Part shown: positions 8,373 to 17,491 of the stretch, in pieces
Layout: every line of letters starts with the position of its first letter
Numbering within the stretch: the first letter of the stretch is position 1
NCBI GenBank assembly: GCA_947062475.1
Contig: CAMSQA010000008.1
Span: 1 to 64,000 of the forward strand
DNA length: 64,000 nt
Source: an uncultured Clostridia bacterium
GTDB lineage: Bacteria > Bacillota > Clostridia > Christensenellales > UBA1242
Direction of reading: 5' to 3'
Program-made: the position numbers and the translations under genes
Notes under the pieces: model-generated
What the model saw: the letters and a program-made list of their open reading frames with translations, nothing else
What the model was told of the DNA's origin: nothing
Databases searched by the model: none

Positions 8373-9770
8373 ATGGAAATAAGTATAAAACTACACACCA
8401 CATTTGGGGGAGGTAGTGAAAAAGGTTGTTTAAGTAAAGAGGAAATAAAGACAGAGCTTAAAGTAAGCAAGGAATATTTAGAATTTGTTGAATTTATGCA
8501 AAATGAGAAAATTTCAGAACAAGTTTCCTATCAAATCGATAAATTTATTGATAGTGTAGCAAATGAATATGCTGGGAAGATTCCTAGAAAATATGATTAT
8601 GAGTTCAACAGAATTGTAGCTGGTCTTATGGGCTCTACTTGTTATATGCCAGACAATTTTGAAAAACTTAATGCAAAACCTATTGAAAATATCTTAAAAA
8701 TAGCAACTCAAGTAGAAAATAGTGGTCATCATTCAACATTTGGACATTCATTTCTCACTCTTGAAATTTCAGGTTTGCCAAAAGCTCTTGCAATGGTTTT
8801 AAACAACGAACATGATTATAATACCAGTGAGAAATCAGCAAGATATACTGTGATGAAAGATATAGAGCCAAAACAGAATGAGCTTTACAATAAATGGATT
8901 GAAATTTTTCAAAGAGAAATTATGAAAAAATATCCAAACGGAAGCAATAAATTTTTCGATCCAGACGGGAAAAAGGCTAGAAAACTTGCTCAAGAAAATG
9001 CAAGATATCTTATTTCTGTTTTTACTCCTACAAATATGGAATATACAGTAAATTTCAGACAACTCAACTATATTTGTCACTGGTTTGAAAAAGAGATAGA
9101 AAAACCTAGTAATAATTTTTATGCAGAGCTTATTCCATCAATGAAAGAATTTGTTGCTTTTTGTAAGCAAATGAATTTATATTCTGAAAAACTTGAGGAT
9201 GGAAAGAACAGAACTCTTTCTCTATTTGATAAACCAATCTTAAAGAAAAATTATTCAAGCACCTTTCAAGGTATATACAAAATGAGTTTTGCATGTCTAG
9301 CTCAAAATCAAAGACATAGAACGATTGATTTATCGATAAATGAGCTTAGCTTTGTAAATGATTTCAGTAAAATTAAAGATTTCTACATTCCACCAATTAT
9401 TGCTGATAATGAAAAGCTTAAAGCTGAATACTTAAAGGATATCTCCTCAGTTGCATATGCCTTGCCTCAGGGGACTTTACTTGAAGTGAACGAATCGGGC
9501 AAATTTGATGACTTTGTTTTGGAACTTGATGAGAGATTGTGTGCTTGTGCTCAGAAGGAAATTAGAGACCTTGCGCTTAATCAAACAAAAGAATACAGAG
9601 ATGCTCTCAAAAAGGAAGCAGATCAACTTAAATCGCCAAATAAAGAGATTGCTCTTGATATGGCTGATAAACTTGATAAAAAATCAAAGGGCTCAAGATG
9701 TACTTCAGGCTATAAATGCAAAGCCCCTTGTGGATTTCCAGATGGAGTGACACTTGAAAGTGAAGTTTAA
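8373..9770 (+). CDS. ThyX-like (FAD-dependent thymidylate synthase) double-domain protein
   Basis: N-half HHSTFGHSFLTLEISGLPKALAMVL..SEKSARY; C-half QNQRHRTIDLSINELSF and LDERLCACAQKEIRDLA. SD AAGGAG; TTGAAA-N17-TATAAT upstream. Confidence 0.75.
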   Translation: MEISIKLHTTFGGGSEKGCLSKEEIKTELKVSKEYLEFVEFMQNEKISEQVSYQIDKFIDSVANEYAGKIPRKYDYEFNRIVAGLMGSTCYMPDNFEKLNAKPIENILKIATQVENSGHHSTFGHSFLTLEISGLPKALAMVLNNEHDYNTSEKSARYTVMKDIEPKQNELYNKWIEIFQREIMKKYPNGSNKFFDPDGKKARKLAQENARYLISVFTPTNMEYTVNFRQLNYICHWFEKEIEKPSNNFYAELIPSMKEFVAFCKQMNLYSEKLEDGKNRTLSLFDKPILKKNYSSTFQGIYKMSFACLAQNQRHRTIDLSINELSFVNDFSKIKDFYIPPIIADNEKLKAEYLKDISSVAYALPQGTLLEVNESGKFDDFVLELDERLCACAQKEIRDLALNQTKEYRDALKKEADQLKSPNKEIALDMADKLDKKSKGSRCTSGYKCKAPCGFPDGVTLESEV

Positions 9771-9772
9771 AA

Positions 9773-9799
9773 AAAGAAGGACTTAAAGGTCCTTTTTTT
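9773..9799 (+). terminator. Rho-independent terminator of the thyX-like gene
   Basis: AAGGAC-TTAAA-GGTCCTT-T5. Confidence 0.8.
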
Positions 9800-9820
9800 G
9801 TTGTGTGAATTTACATAATA

Positions 9821-9849
9821 AAAAAACTAGGGATAATCCTAGTTTTTTT
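9821..9849. terminator. Bidirectional terminator downstream of rplL
   Basis: AAAAAACTAGG-GATAAT-CCTAGTTTTTTT. Confidence 0.85.
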
Positions 9850-9879
9850 GTATGCACAATATTCTTTTTTATATTTGAT

Positions 9880-10251
9880 TTATTTAAGTTTAACAGTTGC
9901 ACCAGCTTCTTTAAGCTTAGCTTCAAGAGCTTTAGCTTCTTCAGTTGGAACGTTTTCTTTAACAGCCTTAGGAGCACTTTCAACCAAAGCCTTAGCTTCG
10001 CCAAGACCAAGTCCAGTGATTTCTCTTACAACTTTGATTACTGCAATTTTGTTTGCACCAGCTTCAACAAGTTCAACAGTAAATTCAGATTTTTCTTCAG
10101 CAGCAGGAGCAGCTCCAGCAGCAGGAGCAGCAACAGCTACAGGAGCAGCTGCACTTACACCAAAAGTTTCTTCAAGTTCTTTTACAAGTTCAGAAACTTC
10201 AAGAACGCTCATAGATTTAATTTCTTCAACTAATTTTTTAATATCAGCCAT
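9880..10251 (-). CDS. rplL: 50S ribosomal protein L7/L12
   Basis: Ala-rich hinge ([20 protein letters not shown]) and [20 protein letters not shown]. Confidence 0.98.
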   Translation of the reverse strand: MADIKKLVEEIKSMSVLEVSELVKELEETFGVSAAAPVAVAAPAAGAAPAAEEKSEFTVELVEAGANKIAVIKVVREITGLGLGEAKALVESAPKAVKENVPTEEAKALEAKLKEAGATVKLK

Positions 10252-10334
10252 TTTAAATTCCTCCTCAATAATTTGTGGGTTTTTCCCAATTTTTAATTTA
10301 AATTTTTTAATCTGCTTTTTCAGTAGGGCAGAGA

Positions 10335-10850
10335 CTACTTTGTTGCAATAGCGTTTAATGCTCTTGCAAGCCCTTCAACAGGGGCAATCGCAACTCTAGC
10401 AAGCCCAGTAATAGGAGCATTGAGTGTGCGAAGAAGAGTAGCAATAAGAACTTCTTTGCTTGGAAGTTTTGCCAGAGCTTCAATTTCCTTGCTTTCAACG
10501 AAATTACCATTAAGTAAACCAAATTTTACGGTTAATTTCTTTGTCTTTTCAGCAGTTTCGCAAGTGATTTTTGGACCACTTACTTCATCTTCATAACTGA
10601 AAGCAACCGCACTTGTGCCGTGTAAATATTTTTCGGCACCATTGATTCCAAGTTCGTTGAGTGCAAGGAGCAATAATTTGTTTTTGTAGACTTTATATTC
10701 GCCGCCATTCTTTTTAAATTCACGACGCATATTTCCATCTTCAGCAACAGTAAGTGCATTGTAGTCAACGAAAGTCACAGATTTGGCTCTTGAGAGTTTT
10801 TCTTTGATTTCTTCAACTATCAATTTTTTTGCTTCTAAATTAGCACCCAT
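10335..10850 (-). CDS. rplJ: 50S ribosomal protein L10
   Basis: L10 family features ([34 protein letters not shown]); upstream of rplL. Confidence 0.95.
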   Translation of the reverse strand: MGANLEAKKLIVEEIKEKLSRAKSVTFVDYNALTVAEDGNMRREFKKNGGEYKVYKNKLLLLALNELGINGAEKYLHGTSAVAFSYEDEVSGPKITCETAEKTKKLTVKFGLLNGNFVESKEIEALAKLPSKEVLIATLLRTLNAPITGLARVAIAPVEGLARALNAIATK

Positions 10851-10890
10851 GAAATCTTTTCCTCCTTTATTGAATATTGTGCTATTAAAA

Positions 10891-11001
10891 CAAAATCTCT
10901 ATGCCTTCGGAAAAAAGCATAGAGAAAAATTCTATATATACTTCTTTCCTCGGCAAGCACATTTTAAAATGTTTATGATTGACGCTTGCTGTCTTTGGAT
11001 A
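10891..11001 (-). ncRNA. Ribosomal protein L10 leader with attenuator hairpin
   Basis: Minus strand CCAAAGACAGCAAGCG...GTGCTTGCCGAGG matches the L10-leader core; followed by CTCTATGC...GGCATAGAG-ATTTTGTTTT. Confidence 0.85.
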
Positions 11002-11022
11002 AGATTTTATTTCAACTCTTTT

Positions 11023-11050
11023 ATTATACATATTTTTTTGAAGATGTCAA
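11023..11050 (-). promoter_or_regulatory. Sigma-A-like promoter of rplJL
   Basis: TTGACA-N16-TATAAT on the minus strand. Confidence 0.75.
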
Positions 11051-11139
11051 CACTTTTTGCTTAAAAATTTGAATAAATTTCTCTCATTAATGCAAGACTT
11101 GACAAAATGGAGAGAAGTATAATTAAATAATGAGGAATT

Positions 11140-11181
11140 ATGGCTTATAAAAAAAAATTAAATCAAACAAAGAATTACTAA
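11140..11181 (+). CDS. Possible 13-aa short ORF (MAYKKKLNQTKNY)
   Basis: ATG preceded by TGAGGAATT; followed by a hairpin (11223-11251) before the leuS promoter. Confidence 0.2.
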   Translation: MAYKKKLNQTKNY

Positions 11182-11222
11182 CGGAAAAAATCAAACTCGA
11201 AGGCAGTAGGATAAATCTTATT

Positions 11223-11251
11223 AAAAAGTCTGTCATTTGATAGACTTTTTA
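11223..11251 (+). terminator. Terminator-like hairpin upstream of leuS
   Basis: AAAAAGTCT-GTCATTTGAT-AGACTTTTT. Confidence 0.6.
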
Positions 11252-11252
11252 T

Positions 11253-11281
11253 TTGACTTTTTTATATAATTTTGATAAAAT
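11253..11281 (+). promoter_or_regulatory. leuS promoter
   Basis: TTGACT-N17-TAAAAT, then GGAGGAAAG SD. Confidence 0.6.
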
Positions 11282-11306
11282 ATTCGCATAAAGCGGAGGA
11301 AAGACA

Positions 11307-13712
11307 ATGGATTTTAAAGCAAACGAAAAAAAATGGCAGAAGATTTGGGAAAAAGAAGAAAAGTTTAAAGCAATAGATTTTTCTAAAAAGCCTAAATACT
11401 ATATTTTGGTTGAATTTCCTTACCCAAGCGGGAGCGGTCTGCATGTAGGCCATACTCCAAGCCAAATTGCAATGGATATTATTGCAAGAAAAAGAAGGGC
11501 TGAGGGATATAATGTGCTTTATCCTATAGGTTGGGATGCTTTTGGCTTGCCAACAGAGAATTATGCTATTAAAAATGGTATTTCGCCAATAAAGGCAACT
11601 TCAGATAATATTGCAAATTTTACAAGACAAATTAAAAGTCTTGGTATTTCTTTTGATTGGTCGAGAGAGATAAATACAACAGCAGAAGATTATTACAAAT
11701 GGACACAGTGGATTTTCTTGCAATTCTATAAAAAAGGTCTTGCATACAAATCAACTGCAAATATCAATTGGTGTCCAAACTGCAAAATTGGTCTTTCAAA
11801 TGAAGAGAGTGAGGGTGGTGTTTGTGAAAGATGTGGCAGTCCAACAGTGCAAAAGCCAAAAACTCAATGGATGCTTAAAATGAGCGAATATTCAGAAAAA
11901 CTTCTTGATGGGCTTAATGAAACAAATTATTGGGAAAATATCAAAACTATGCAACGCAATTGGATAGGTAAAAGTAGTGGAACGCTTCTTCACTGCAAGC
12001 TTGAAAGTGGAGAAAAATTTGATGTTTTTACAACTTGTATCGAGACAGTTTGTGGAATAACATATTTTGTTCTTGCACCAGAGCATGAACTTATCGAAAA
12101 ACTGAAAGATAAAATCAAGAATTATGATGAAGTAAAAAAATATATAGAAAAAACTCAAAGCAAAACTGAATTTGAAAGAAGTCAAATGCTAAAAGAAAAA
12201 ACAGGTTGCATCTTGGAAGGAATTTATGCAATCAATCCAATAAATGGGAAAAAAGTGCCTGTATTTATTGGTGACTATGTTCTTGCAGGGTATGGTAGCG
12301 GTGCTGTCATGGCTGTTCCAACACATGACCAAAGAGATTATGATTTTGCAAAACTCTTCTCACTTCCAATGATAGAAGTTATCTCAGGTGGTGATGTTTC
12401 GACAAAGGCATTTGAAAAAGTTGATTATCTCGGGAAAGGGTGTCGTCTTATAAATTCTGGTGAATTTGACGGATTAACAGTTGAAGAGGCCAAAGACTCA
12501 ATCAATGCTTATCTTGAAAAAAATGGCTTAGGCGAAAAAATCAACACTTACAAGATGCGTGACTGGGTTTTCTCTCGTCAAAGATATTGGGGAGAACCTG
12601 TGCCAATCGTTTATTGCGAGAAGTGCGGTTTTGTGCCTGTGCCTGACGATCAACTTCCTGTTACTTTGCCAAAAGTTGAAAGTTATAAACCTACTGATGA
12701 CGGTGAAAGCCCTCTTTCATTAATAGAAGATTGGGTAAATACAACTTGCCCACATTGTGGCGGGAAGGCAAAACGCGAAACTGATGTTATGCCAAACTGG
12801 GCAGGATCTAGTTGGTATTGGCTACGATATATGGATCCTCATAACGACAAAGAATTTGCTTCACTTGATAAAATTAAATACTGGGATAAAGTTGATCTCT
12901 ATAATGGTGGAGGCGAACATGTGACAAGACACCTTCTTTATGCAAGATTTTGGCATAAATTCCTTTATGACAATGGGCTTGTTTCAAATTCAGAACCATT
13001 TGACAGAAGAGTGCAACAGGGGATTATTCTTGCGGCAGATGGCTCAAAGATGAGCAAATCTCGCGGTAATGTAGTTGACCCAATGAAATACGTTGAAGAA
13101 TATGGTGCAGATGTGACAAGAATTGCACATATGTTTATGGGTGATTATTGTGAAACAAAACCTTGGAGAGAAGATATTTTTAAACCTTGTGAAAGACTTT
13201 TAAATCGCATTGTCGCACTGGGTGACAAAGTTGACAAAAACATTAAGAGTGAGAATAAACTTATTTTGGCTCAAAGTATCAAAAAGGTTTCAGAGGATAT
13301 TGAAGGACTGAAGTTTAATACAGCTGTTTCACAAATAATGGTGCTTACAAATGCTCTTGAAAAAGTTGAAAAAATAAGCGAAGAAGATTATAAAGTATTG
13401 TTAAGTCTTACTTGTCCTTTCGCACCACATACAGCCGAAGAGCTATGGCAGGATAAGGGCTTTGAGGGTAGAGTAGATGATAAATGGCCAAGTTTTAATG
13501 AAAAAGATTTAATTGAAAATCTTGTAGAAATTGCAGTGCAAATAAACTCAAAGATTGTGACAAGATTGTTGATTGACCCAACTCTTTCTCAAGAAGAAAT
13601 TCTTACAAATGTTAAGTCAGATGAAACTGTCAAAAATTTGATTGAGGACAAGGAAATTGTCAAAGAAATCTATGTCCCAAAGAGAATAGTAAATATCATT
13701 ATAAAAGGATAA
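11307..13712 (+). CDS. leuS: Leucyl-tRNA synthetase
   Basis: FPYPSGSGLHVGHT, KMSKSRGN, editing domain; SD GGAGGAAAG. Confidence 0.98.
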   Translation: MDFKANEKKWQKIWEKEEKFKAIDFSKKPKYYILVEFPYPSGSGLHVGHTPSQIAMDIIARKRRAEGYNVLYPIGWDAFGLPTENYAIKNGISPIKATSDNIANFTRQIKSLGISFDWSREINTTAEDYYKWTQWIFLQFYKKGLAYKSTANINWCPNCKIGLSNEESEGGVCERCGSPTVQKPKTQWMLKMSEYSEKLLDGLNETNYWENIKTMQRNWIGKSSGTLLHCKLESGEKFDVFTTCIETVCGITYFVLAPEHELIEKLKDKIKNYDEVKKYIEKTQSKTEFERSQMLKEKTGCILEGIYAINPINGKKVPVFIGDYVLAGYGSGAVMAVPTHDQRDYDFAKLFSLPMIEVISGGDVSTKAFEKVDYLGKGCRLINSGEFDGLTVEEAKDSINAYLEKNGLGEKINTYKMRDWVFSRQRYWGEPVPIVYCEKCGFVPVPDDQLPVTLPKVESYKPTDDGESPLSLIEDWVNTTCPHCGGKAKRETDVMPNWAGSSWYWLRYMDPHNDKEFASLDKIKYWDKVDLYNGGGEHVTRHLLYARFWHKFLYDNGLVSNSEPFDRRVQQGIILAADGSKMSKSRGNVVDPMKYVEEYGADVTRIAHMFMGDYCETKPWREDIFKPCERLLNRIVALGDKVDKNIKSENKLILAQSIKKVSEDIEGLKFNTAVSQIMVLTNALEKVEKISEEDYKVLLSLTCPFAPHTAEELWQDKGFEGRVDDKWPSFNEKDLIENLVEIAVQINSKIVTRLLIDPTLSQEEILTNVKSDETVKNLIEDKEIVKEIYVPKRIVNIIIKG

Positions 13713-13749
13713 AAAAATCATAGAAAATCTATGCAAAATTTATTTATAA

Positions 13750-13786
13750 AAAAAATCTGCATATTTACATTGCAGATTTTTTTAAG
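13750..13786 (+). terminator. Rho-independent terminator of leuS
   Basis: AAAAAATCTGCA-TATTTACAT-TGCAGATTTTTTT. Confidence 0.85.
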
Positions 13787-13854
13787 CTTTAAAACTTAGA
13801 TTTGTAATATTTATTATAAATCTTTAGCAATCTTTTATCTAAATAAGACAAAGC

Positions 13855-13977
13855 TTATTTTTGATTTTCTTCCGGAATATCATAAAATGCTTCCGCAATA
13901 GCAAAAGTCATAATTATGTCATCTGTAAAGTTGCAAAAAGGATCAAAACGATGGAAATTTTTTCTTCTAATTTGCAA
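13855..13977 (-). pseudogene. Short ORF or gene remnant (40 aa from TTG)
   Basis: LQIRRKNFHRFDPFCNFTDDIIMTFAIAEAFYDIPEENQK*; no SD or promoter recognised. Confidence 0.25.
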
Positions 13978-13980
13978 ATA

Positions 13981-14011
13981 AAAAAACTAAACCATAGTTT
14001 GGCTTAGTTTT
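13981..14011 (-). terminator. Terminator of the downstream minus-strand gene
   Basis: AAAACTAA..CCATAG..TTAGTTTT imperfect hairpin with T-tract. Confidence 0.6.
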
Positions 14012-14016
14012 ATTTT

Positions 14017-14889
14017 TTATTTATTGTCATCATTGTTGTCAGAATCAACTTTTTTCTTAAGTTCTTCAATGAATTTATCAAATTCATCATCAAAATTTTC
14101 TTTAGTTTCATCTGTATCTTTGATTTCTTCTGCTACTTCTTCAGAAATTTCTTCTTCTATTTCATCACTTTCATTTTCTTCAACTGTTTCTTCAACAACT
14201 TCTTCGTTTTCAGTCTCTTCTTTAGCTTCTACTTCTTCAATTATTTCATCAGTAGTTTCATTTTCATCATTTTCTTCAACTTCTTCTACTAATTCATCGG
14301 AAATTGCAGTTTCTTCAACTGTTTCTTCAACAACTTCTTCGTTTTCAGTTTCGTTTTCTTCAATTTCTTCTTGTTCTTCAACTTCTTCAGTTTCTGCAAG
14401 TGCTACAATATCTTCAGCTTGGTTTTCTTCAACTTCTTCATCGTTTTCAATTTCAACTACATCTTCTTCAACATTTTCAAGAAAGAGAGGAGCAGCTGTC
14501 AAGCTTTCATTATTTTCAGTCAATTCTTCTTGATCGAGTTCATTATTTTCATTCATTTCGTCAACTGCTTCAAAGTCAGCACCATGTTTGCTGTATAGAG
14601 CTTTTGCAACGATAACGATCATTCCAAAAATAAATATAGAAAGTATAAGTGCAATTACAAGAGCTAATATTTCATTCTTTCTTAAACCGTCTATAAAACT
14701 TAAAATCAAATACATCCAAGAAGTGCAAGCGATAAAAGGTGCCAAAAGTGAAAGGGCAGCAGCCTTAGCAAAAGAGTTTAATTGTTTGGCATATTTAATA
14801 GCCAAAAGAGTTGTTGCAATTGAAATAACTGCGAAGATAATTCCTAAAGAAAGTGCAGCGATTTGAGATACTTTCATAAAATCTAACAT
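14017..14889 (-). CDS. Membrane protein with long Glu/Asp-rich cytoplasmic tail, unknown function
   Basis: Several N-terminal TM helices, then about 170 acidic residues with duplicated ETENEEVVEETVEE-type segments. Confidence 0.75.
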   Translation of the reverse strand: MLDFMKVSQIAALSLGIIFAVISIATTLLAIKYAKQLNSFAKAAALSLLAPFIACTSWMYLILSFIDGLRKNEILALVIALILSIFIFGMIVIVAKALYSKHGADFEAVDEMNENNELDQEELTENNESLTAAPLFLENVEEDVVEIENDEEVEENQAEDIVALAETEEVEEQEEIEENETENEEVVEETVEETAISDELVEEVEENDENETTDEIIEEVEAKEETENEEVVEETVEENESDEIEEEISEEVAEEIKDTDETKENFDDEFDKFIEELKKKVDSDNNDDNK

Positions 14890-15026
14890 AAATCCTCCAT
14901 AATTATCATTATTTTAGCACAATTGAAAATGTTTGTCAATAATGTTTTTTCTTTTATTTAAAAATGTTTTGAAATTTTATAATTTTAGGTTATACTAATA
15001 AAGAAGTTTAATTCATTATTTGGCTT

Positions 15027-15974
15027 ATGAATGCAAAAGTAAAAATTAGTAAACAAAAAATGTTGATAATTATTTCAACTATAATATTGTCGGTGCTTGC
15101 AATTATTGGTCTTGCAACAGCTTTTTTGCTTAGTTATAATGGTTATTCGCCAGCACAGCCTGTTGTTTTTGATGATGGTAAAAATATTTATATTTCATGT
15201 CAGGCAAACGAAAATTATAACGGATATCGTTTTAAATTTTCTTCAAGTGACAATGAAATAATAATTGACAGTAAGACAAATATTATTTCTTCTTCGGATG
15301 CCATTAAAAATAATGTCAAACTTGGTGTGACATATGATATTTCTGCATGTTATTTGGCTGATAAAGAGGGTAACAATAGTGAATATAGCAAAGAAATTAA
15401 ATGGCAATGTTGTCAATATCTTGCCTCTCCTAAAATTGAGTTTAAAGAAGAACAAAAACTTTTGATATGGGATGCAGTTGAAAATGCTGATTTCTATAAA
15501 GTTTTTATAAGTGGAATAACAGAACCATTTACAGTGACAGAGCAAAAGTTTGACTTAAACTCAATAGAGGGTGGTGAGCGGACTTTTTCTGTGATAGCTG
15601 ACGTAAATGAAAATAAAACATATCTTAAAGCTAGTGTATCATCAAATGAGATAAACATAAGATTAATTCAAACTTTGCCAAGTTTTAGCTCGAGTAGTTT
15701 TAATATAAATACAAAAATTCTTACTTCGCGTTGCAGCGAAAGATATGAAAATGTTGAAATTATCTTAAATACAACTCATTATTTTATTAAAAATCCAAAG
15801 GTAAGCTTTAGCAACGGATTTTATTCTTACAATATAGATTTAAGTTTGATTTATGACAACCAAACTTTGATAGGCATATTGCCAATGAGTAAAGATGAAT
15901 TTAATGTGGCAGACAGAGATAACATTTTGTATATTACTGTTCAATTGCCAGAAAGCTCTGAAACTGAAATATAA
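15027..15974 (+). CDS. Signal-anchored extracellular protein with possible fibronectin-III-like segment
   Basis: N-terminal TM (MLIIISTIILSVLAIIGLATAFLL); PKIEFKEEQKLLIWDAVENADFYKVFISGI resembles FnIII-type strands. Confidence 0.65.
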   Translation: MNAKVKISKQKMLIIISTIILSVLAIIGLATAFLLSYNGYSPAQPVVFDDGKNIYISCQANENYNGYRFKFSSSDNEIIIDSKTNIISSSDAIKNNVKLGVTYDISACYLADKEGNNSEYSKEIKWQCCQYLASPKIEFKEEQKLLIWDAVENADFYKVFISGITEPFTVTEQKFDLNSIEGGERTFSVIADVNENKTYLKASVSSNEINIRLIQTLPSFSSSSFNINTKILTSRCSERYENVEIILNTTHYFIKNPKVSFSNGFYSYNIDLSLIYDNQTLIGILPMSKDEFNVADRDNILYITVQLPESSETEI

Positions 15975-16066
15975 TTGCCAATATTAATATTTTTATAAAT
16001 TATTAGATATAAAGCATAGTATTAAAATAAAATCTTTAAGACATACTAACACAAAAAGGTGGATGT

Positions 16067-17491
16067 ATGTCTTATTTTAATTTAGATAAAAAAATTGAAG
16101 AATATAAAATGCTGCTTAATGACAGCATAGATTTTGCACATAGATTTTATGAAAAAGGTGATCAAAAAATTGCTTTCATTTTTTTAAAAAGTATTACAAG
16201 CCAAGAACTGCTTTCAGAGGCGGTATTTACTCCTTTACAATTTTATAATGGAAAACTTAGTATCGAAAATTTACAAAATAAAATCCTAAAGTGCTCTGAC
16301 ATAAAAGAAATTGAAGAAGATGAAATTATAAACGAAATATTGGGAGGGAAAATTATTCTTCTTACAAATTTTTCAGATAAAGTTATTGCAATTGATTTAC
16401 TAAAGTTTCCAACAAGACAACCAACCGAGCCTCCAACATCACCAGTTATACAAGGACCAAGAGAGGGCTTTGTTGAAGATTTGCAGACTAATATTACACT
16501 TATTAGACGCAGACTTAAAACCAAAAACTTGGTTCTAAAAAGCTTTCAAATAGGTTCTGAGTCTCAGACTAAAATAGCAGTGACTTATTTAAAAGATATT
16601 GCAAATGATGAAATTGTCCGAAAAGTGATAAAAAAACTTAAAAAAATCAAGATTGACGGCATAATTGATAGTTATTATATTTTATCCTTTTTGGAAGAAC
16701 GTCCAAATTCACTTTTTAAACAGATTGGCAATGCCGAAAAACCAGATATAATAGCTTCAAAAATGCTTGAAGGCAAAATTGCAATCATTGTTGATAATTC
16801 ACCAATTGTATTGACAGTTCCTTTTGCAATCATAGAAGATTTGCAAAATAGTAATGATTATTATACAAATCACCATTATTCAAGTGTAATAAGAGTAATC
16901 CGCTTGCTTGGTCTTTTAATAGCCATTCTTGCACCTGGATTTTATCTCTCTCTTCAGATTTTTCACTATAATATACTGCCTTTAAACTTTCTTGTCACCA
17001 TTGCAGATACAACACTAGGGCTTCCTTTTACGCCATTTATTGAAATTGCCTTTATATTTCTATTATTTCAAATTTTATATGAAGTTAGTTTGCGTTTACC
17101 AAGCTATTTAGGTCTTGCGACTTCTGTTGTCGGAGCGTTAATTCTTGGTGATACTGGTGTTAAAGCAGGGCTTATCTCGCCTCCAGGTGTTATTATTGTA
17201 GCACTAGCCAAGATTGCTCTTTACACAGTCCCTGAGCAAGCTTCTCAAATTACAGTGCTTCAAATTGTTTTCCTCATTCTGGGTGGCTCGCTTGGCATAA
17301 TGGGTATAATGGCAGGAATGGTTTATGTAGTCAATTATCTCAACAAACTTGACAGTTATGGCACACCTTATCTTGCACCATATAGCCCTCGTATTCCTAA
17401 GGATTTGAAAGATGCAATCATAACAAATTCCATCATTGAAATGGATGAGTTGCCGAAAACCTATTCGCCAAAAAAGGAGAAACGAAAATGA
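16067..17491 (+). CDS. Spore germination protein, GerA family (A subunit)
   Basis: GPREGFVEDLQTNITLIRRRLK, LPFTPFIEIAFIFLLFQILYEVSLRLP; TM domain. Confidence 0.96.
   Translation: MSYFNLDKKIEEYKMLLNDSIDFAHRFYEKGDQKIAFIFLKSITSQELLSEAVFTPLQFYNGKLSIENLQNKILKCSDIKEIEEDEIINEILGGKIILLTNFSDKVIAIDLLKFPTRQPTEPPTSPVIQGPREGFVEDLQTNITLIRRRLKTKNLVLKSFQIGSESQTKIAVTYLKDIANDEIVRKVIKKLKKIKIDGIIDSYYILSFLEERPNSLFKQIGNAEKPDIIASKMLEGKIAIIVDNSPIVLTVPFAIIEDLQNSNDYYTNHHYSSVIRVIRLLGLLIAILAPGFYLSLQIFHYNILPLNFLVTIADTTLGLPFTPFIEIAFIFLLFQILYEVSLRLPSYLGLATSVVGALILGDTGVKAGLISPPGVIIVALAKIALYTVPEQASQITVLQIVFLILGGSLGIMGIMAGMVYVVNYLNKLDSYGTPYLAPYSPRIPKDLKDAIITNSIIEMDELPKTYSPKKEKRK

Noticed and set aside
9783-10351. ORF-track entries overlapping rplL (9783-10010 -, 9805-10233 +, 9848-10351 +)
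   Set aside because: Antisense or alternate-frame shadows of the Ala-rich rplL gene; low-complexity products, no start signals.
11100-11126. TTGACA...TATAAT upstream of the 13-aa ORF
   Set aside because: Spacer is only about 13 nt, too short for a standard sigma-A promoter.
11182-11306. T-box upstream of leuS
   Set aside because: No T-box consensus or specifier-loop structure recognisable.
14024-14866. Plus-strand ORFs in the acidic membrane gene (Ser-rich, Phe/Leu-rich)
   Set aside because: Mirror frames of the Glu-rich tail; composition artefacts.
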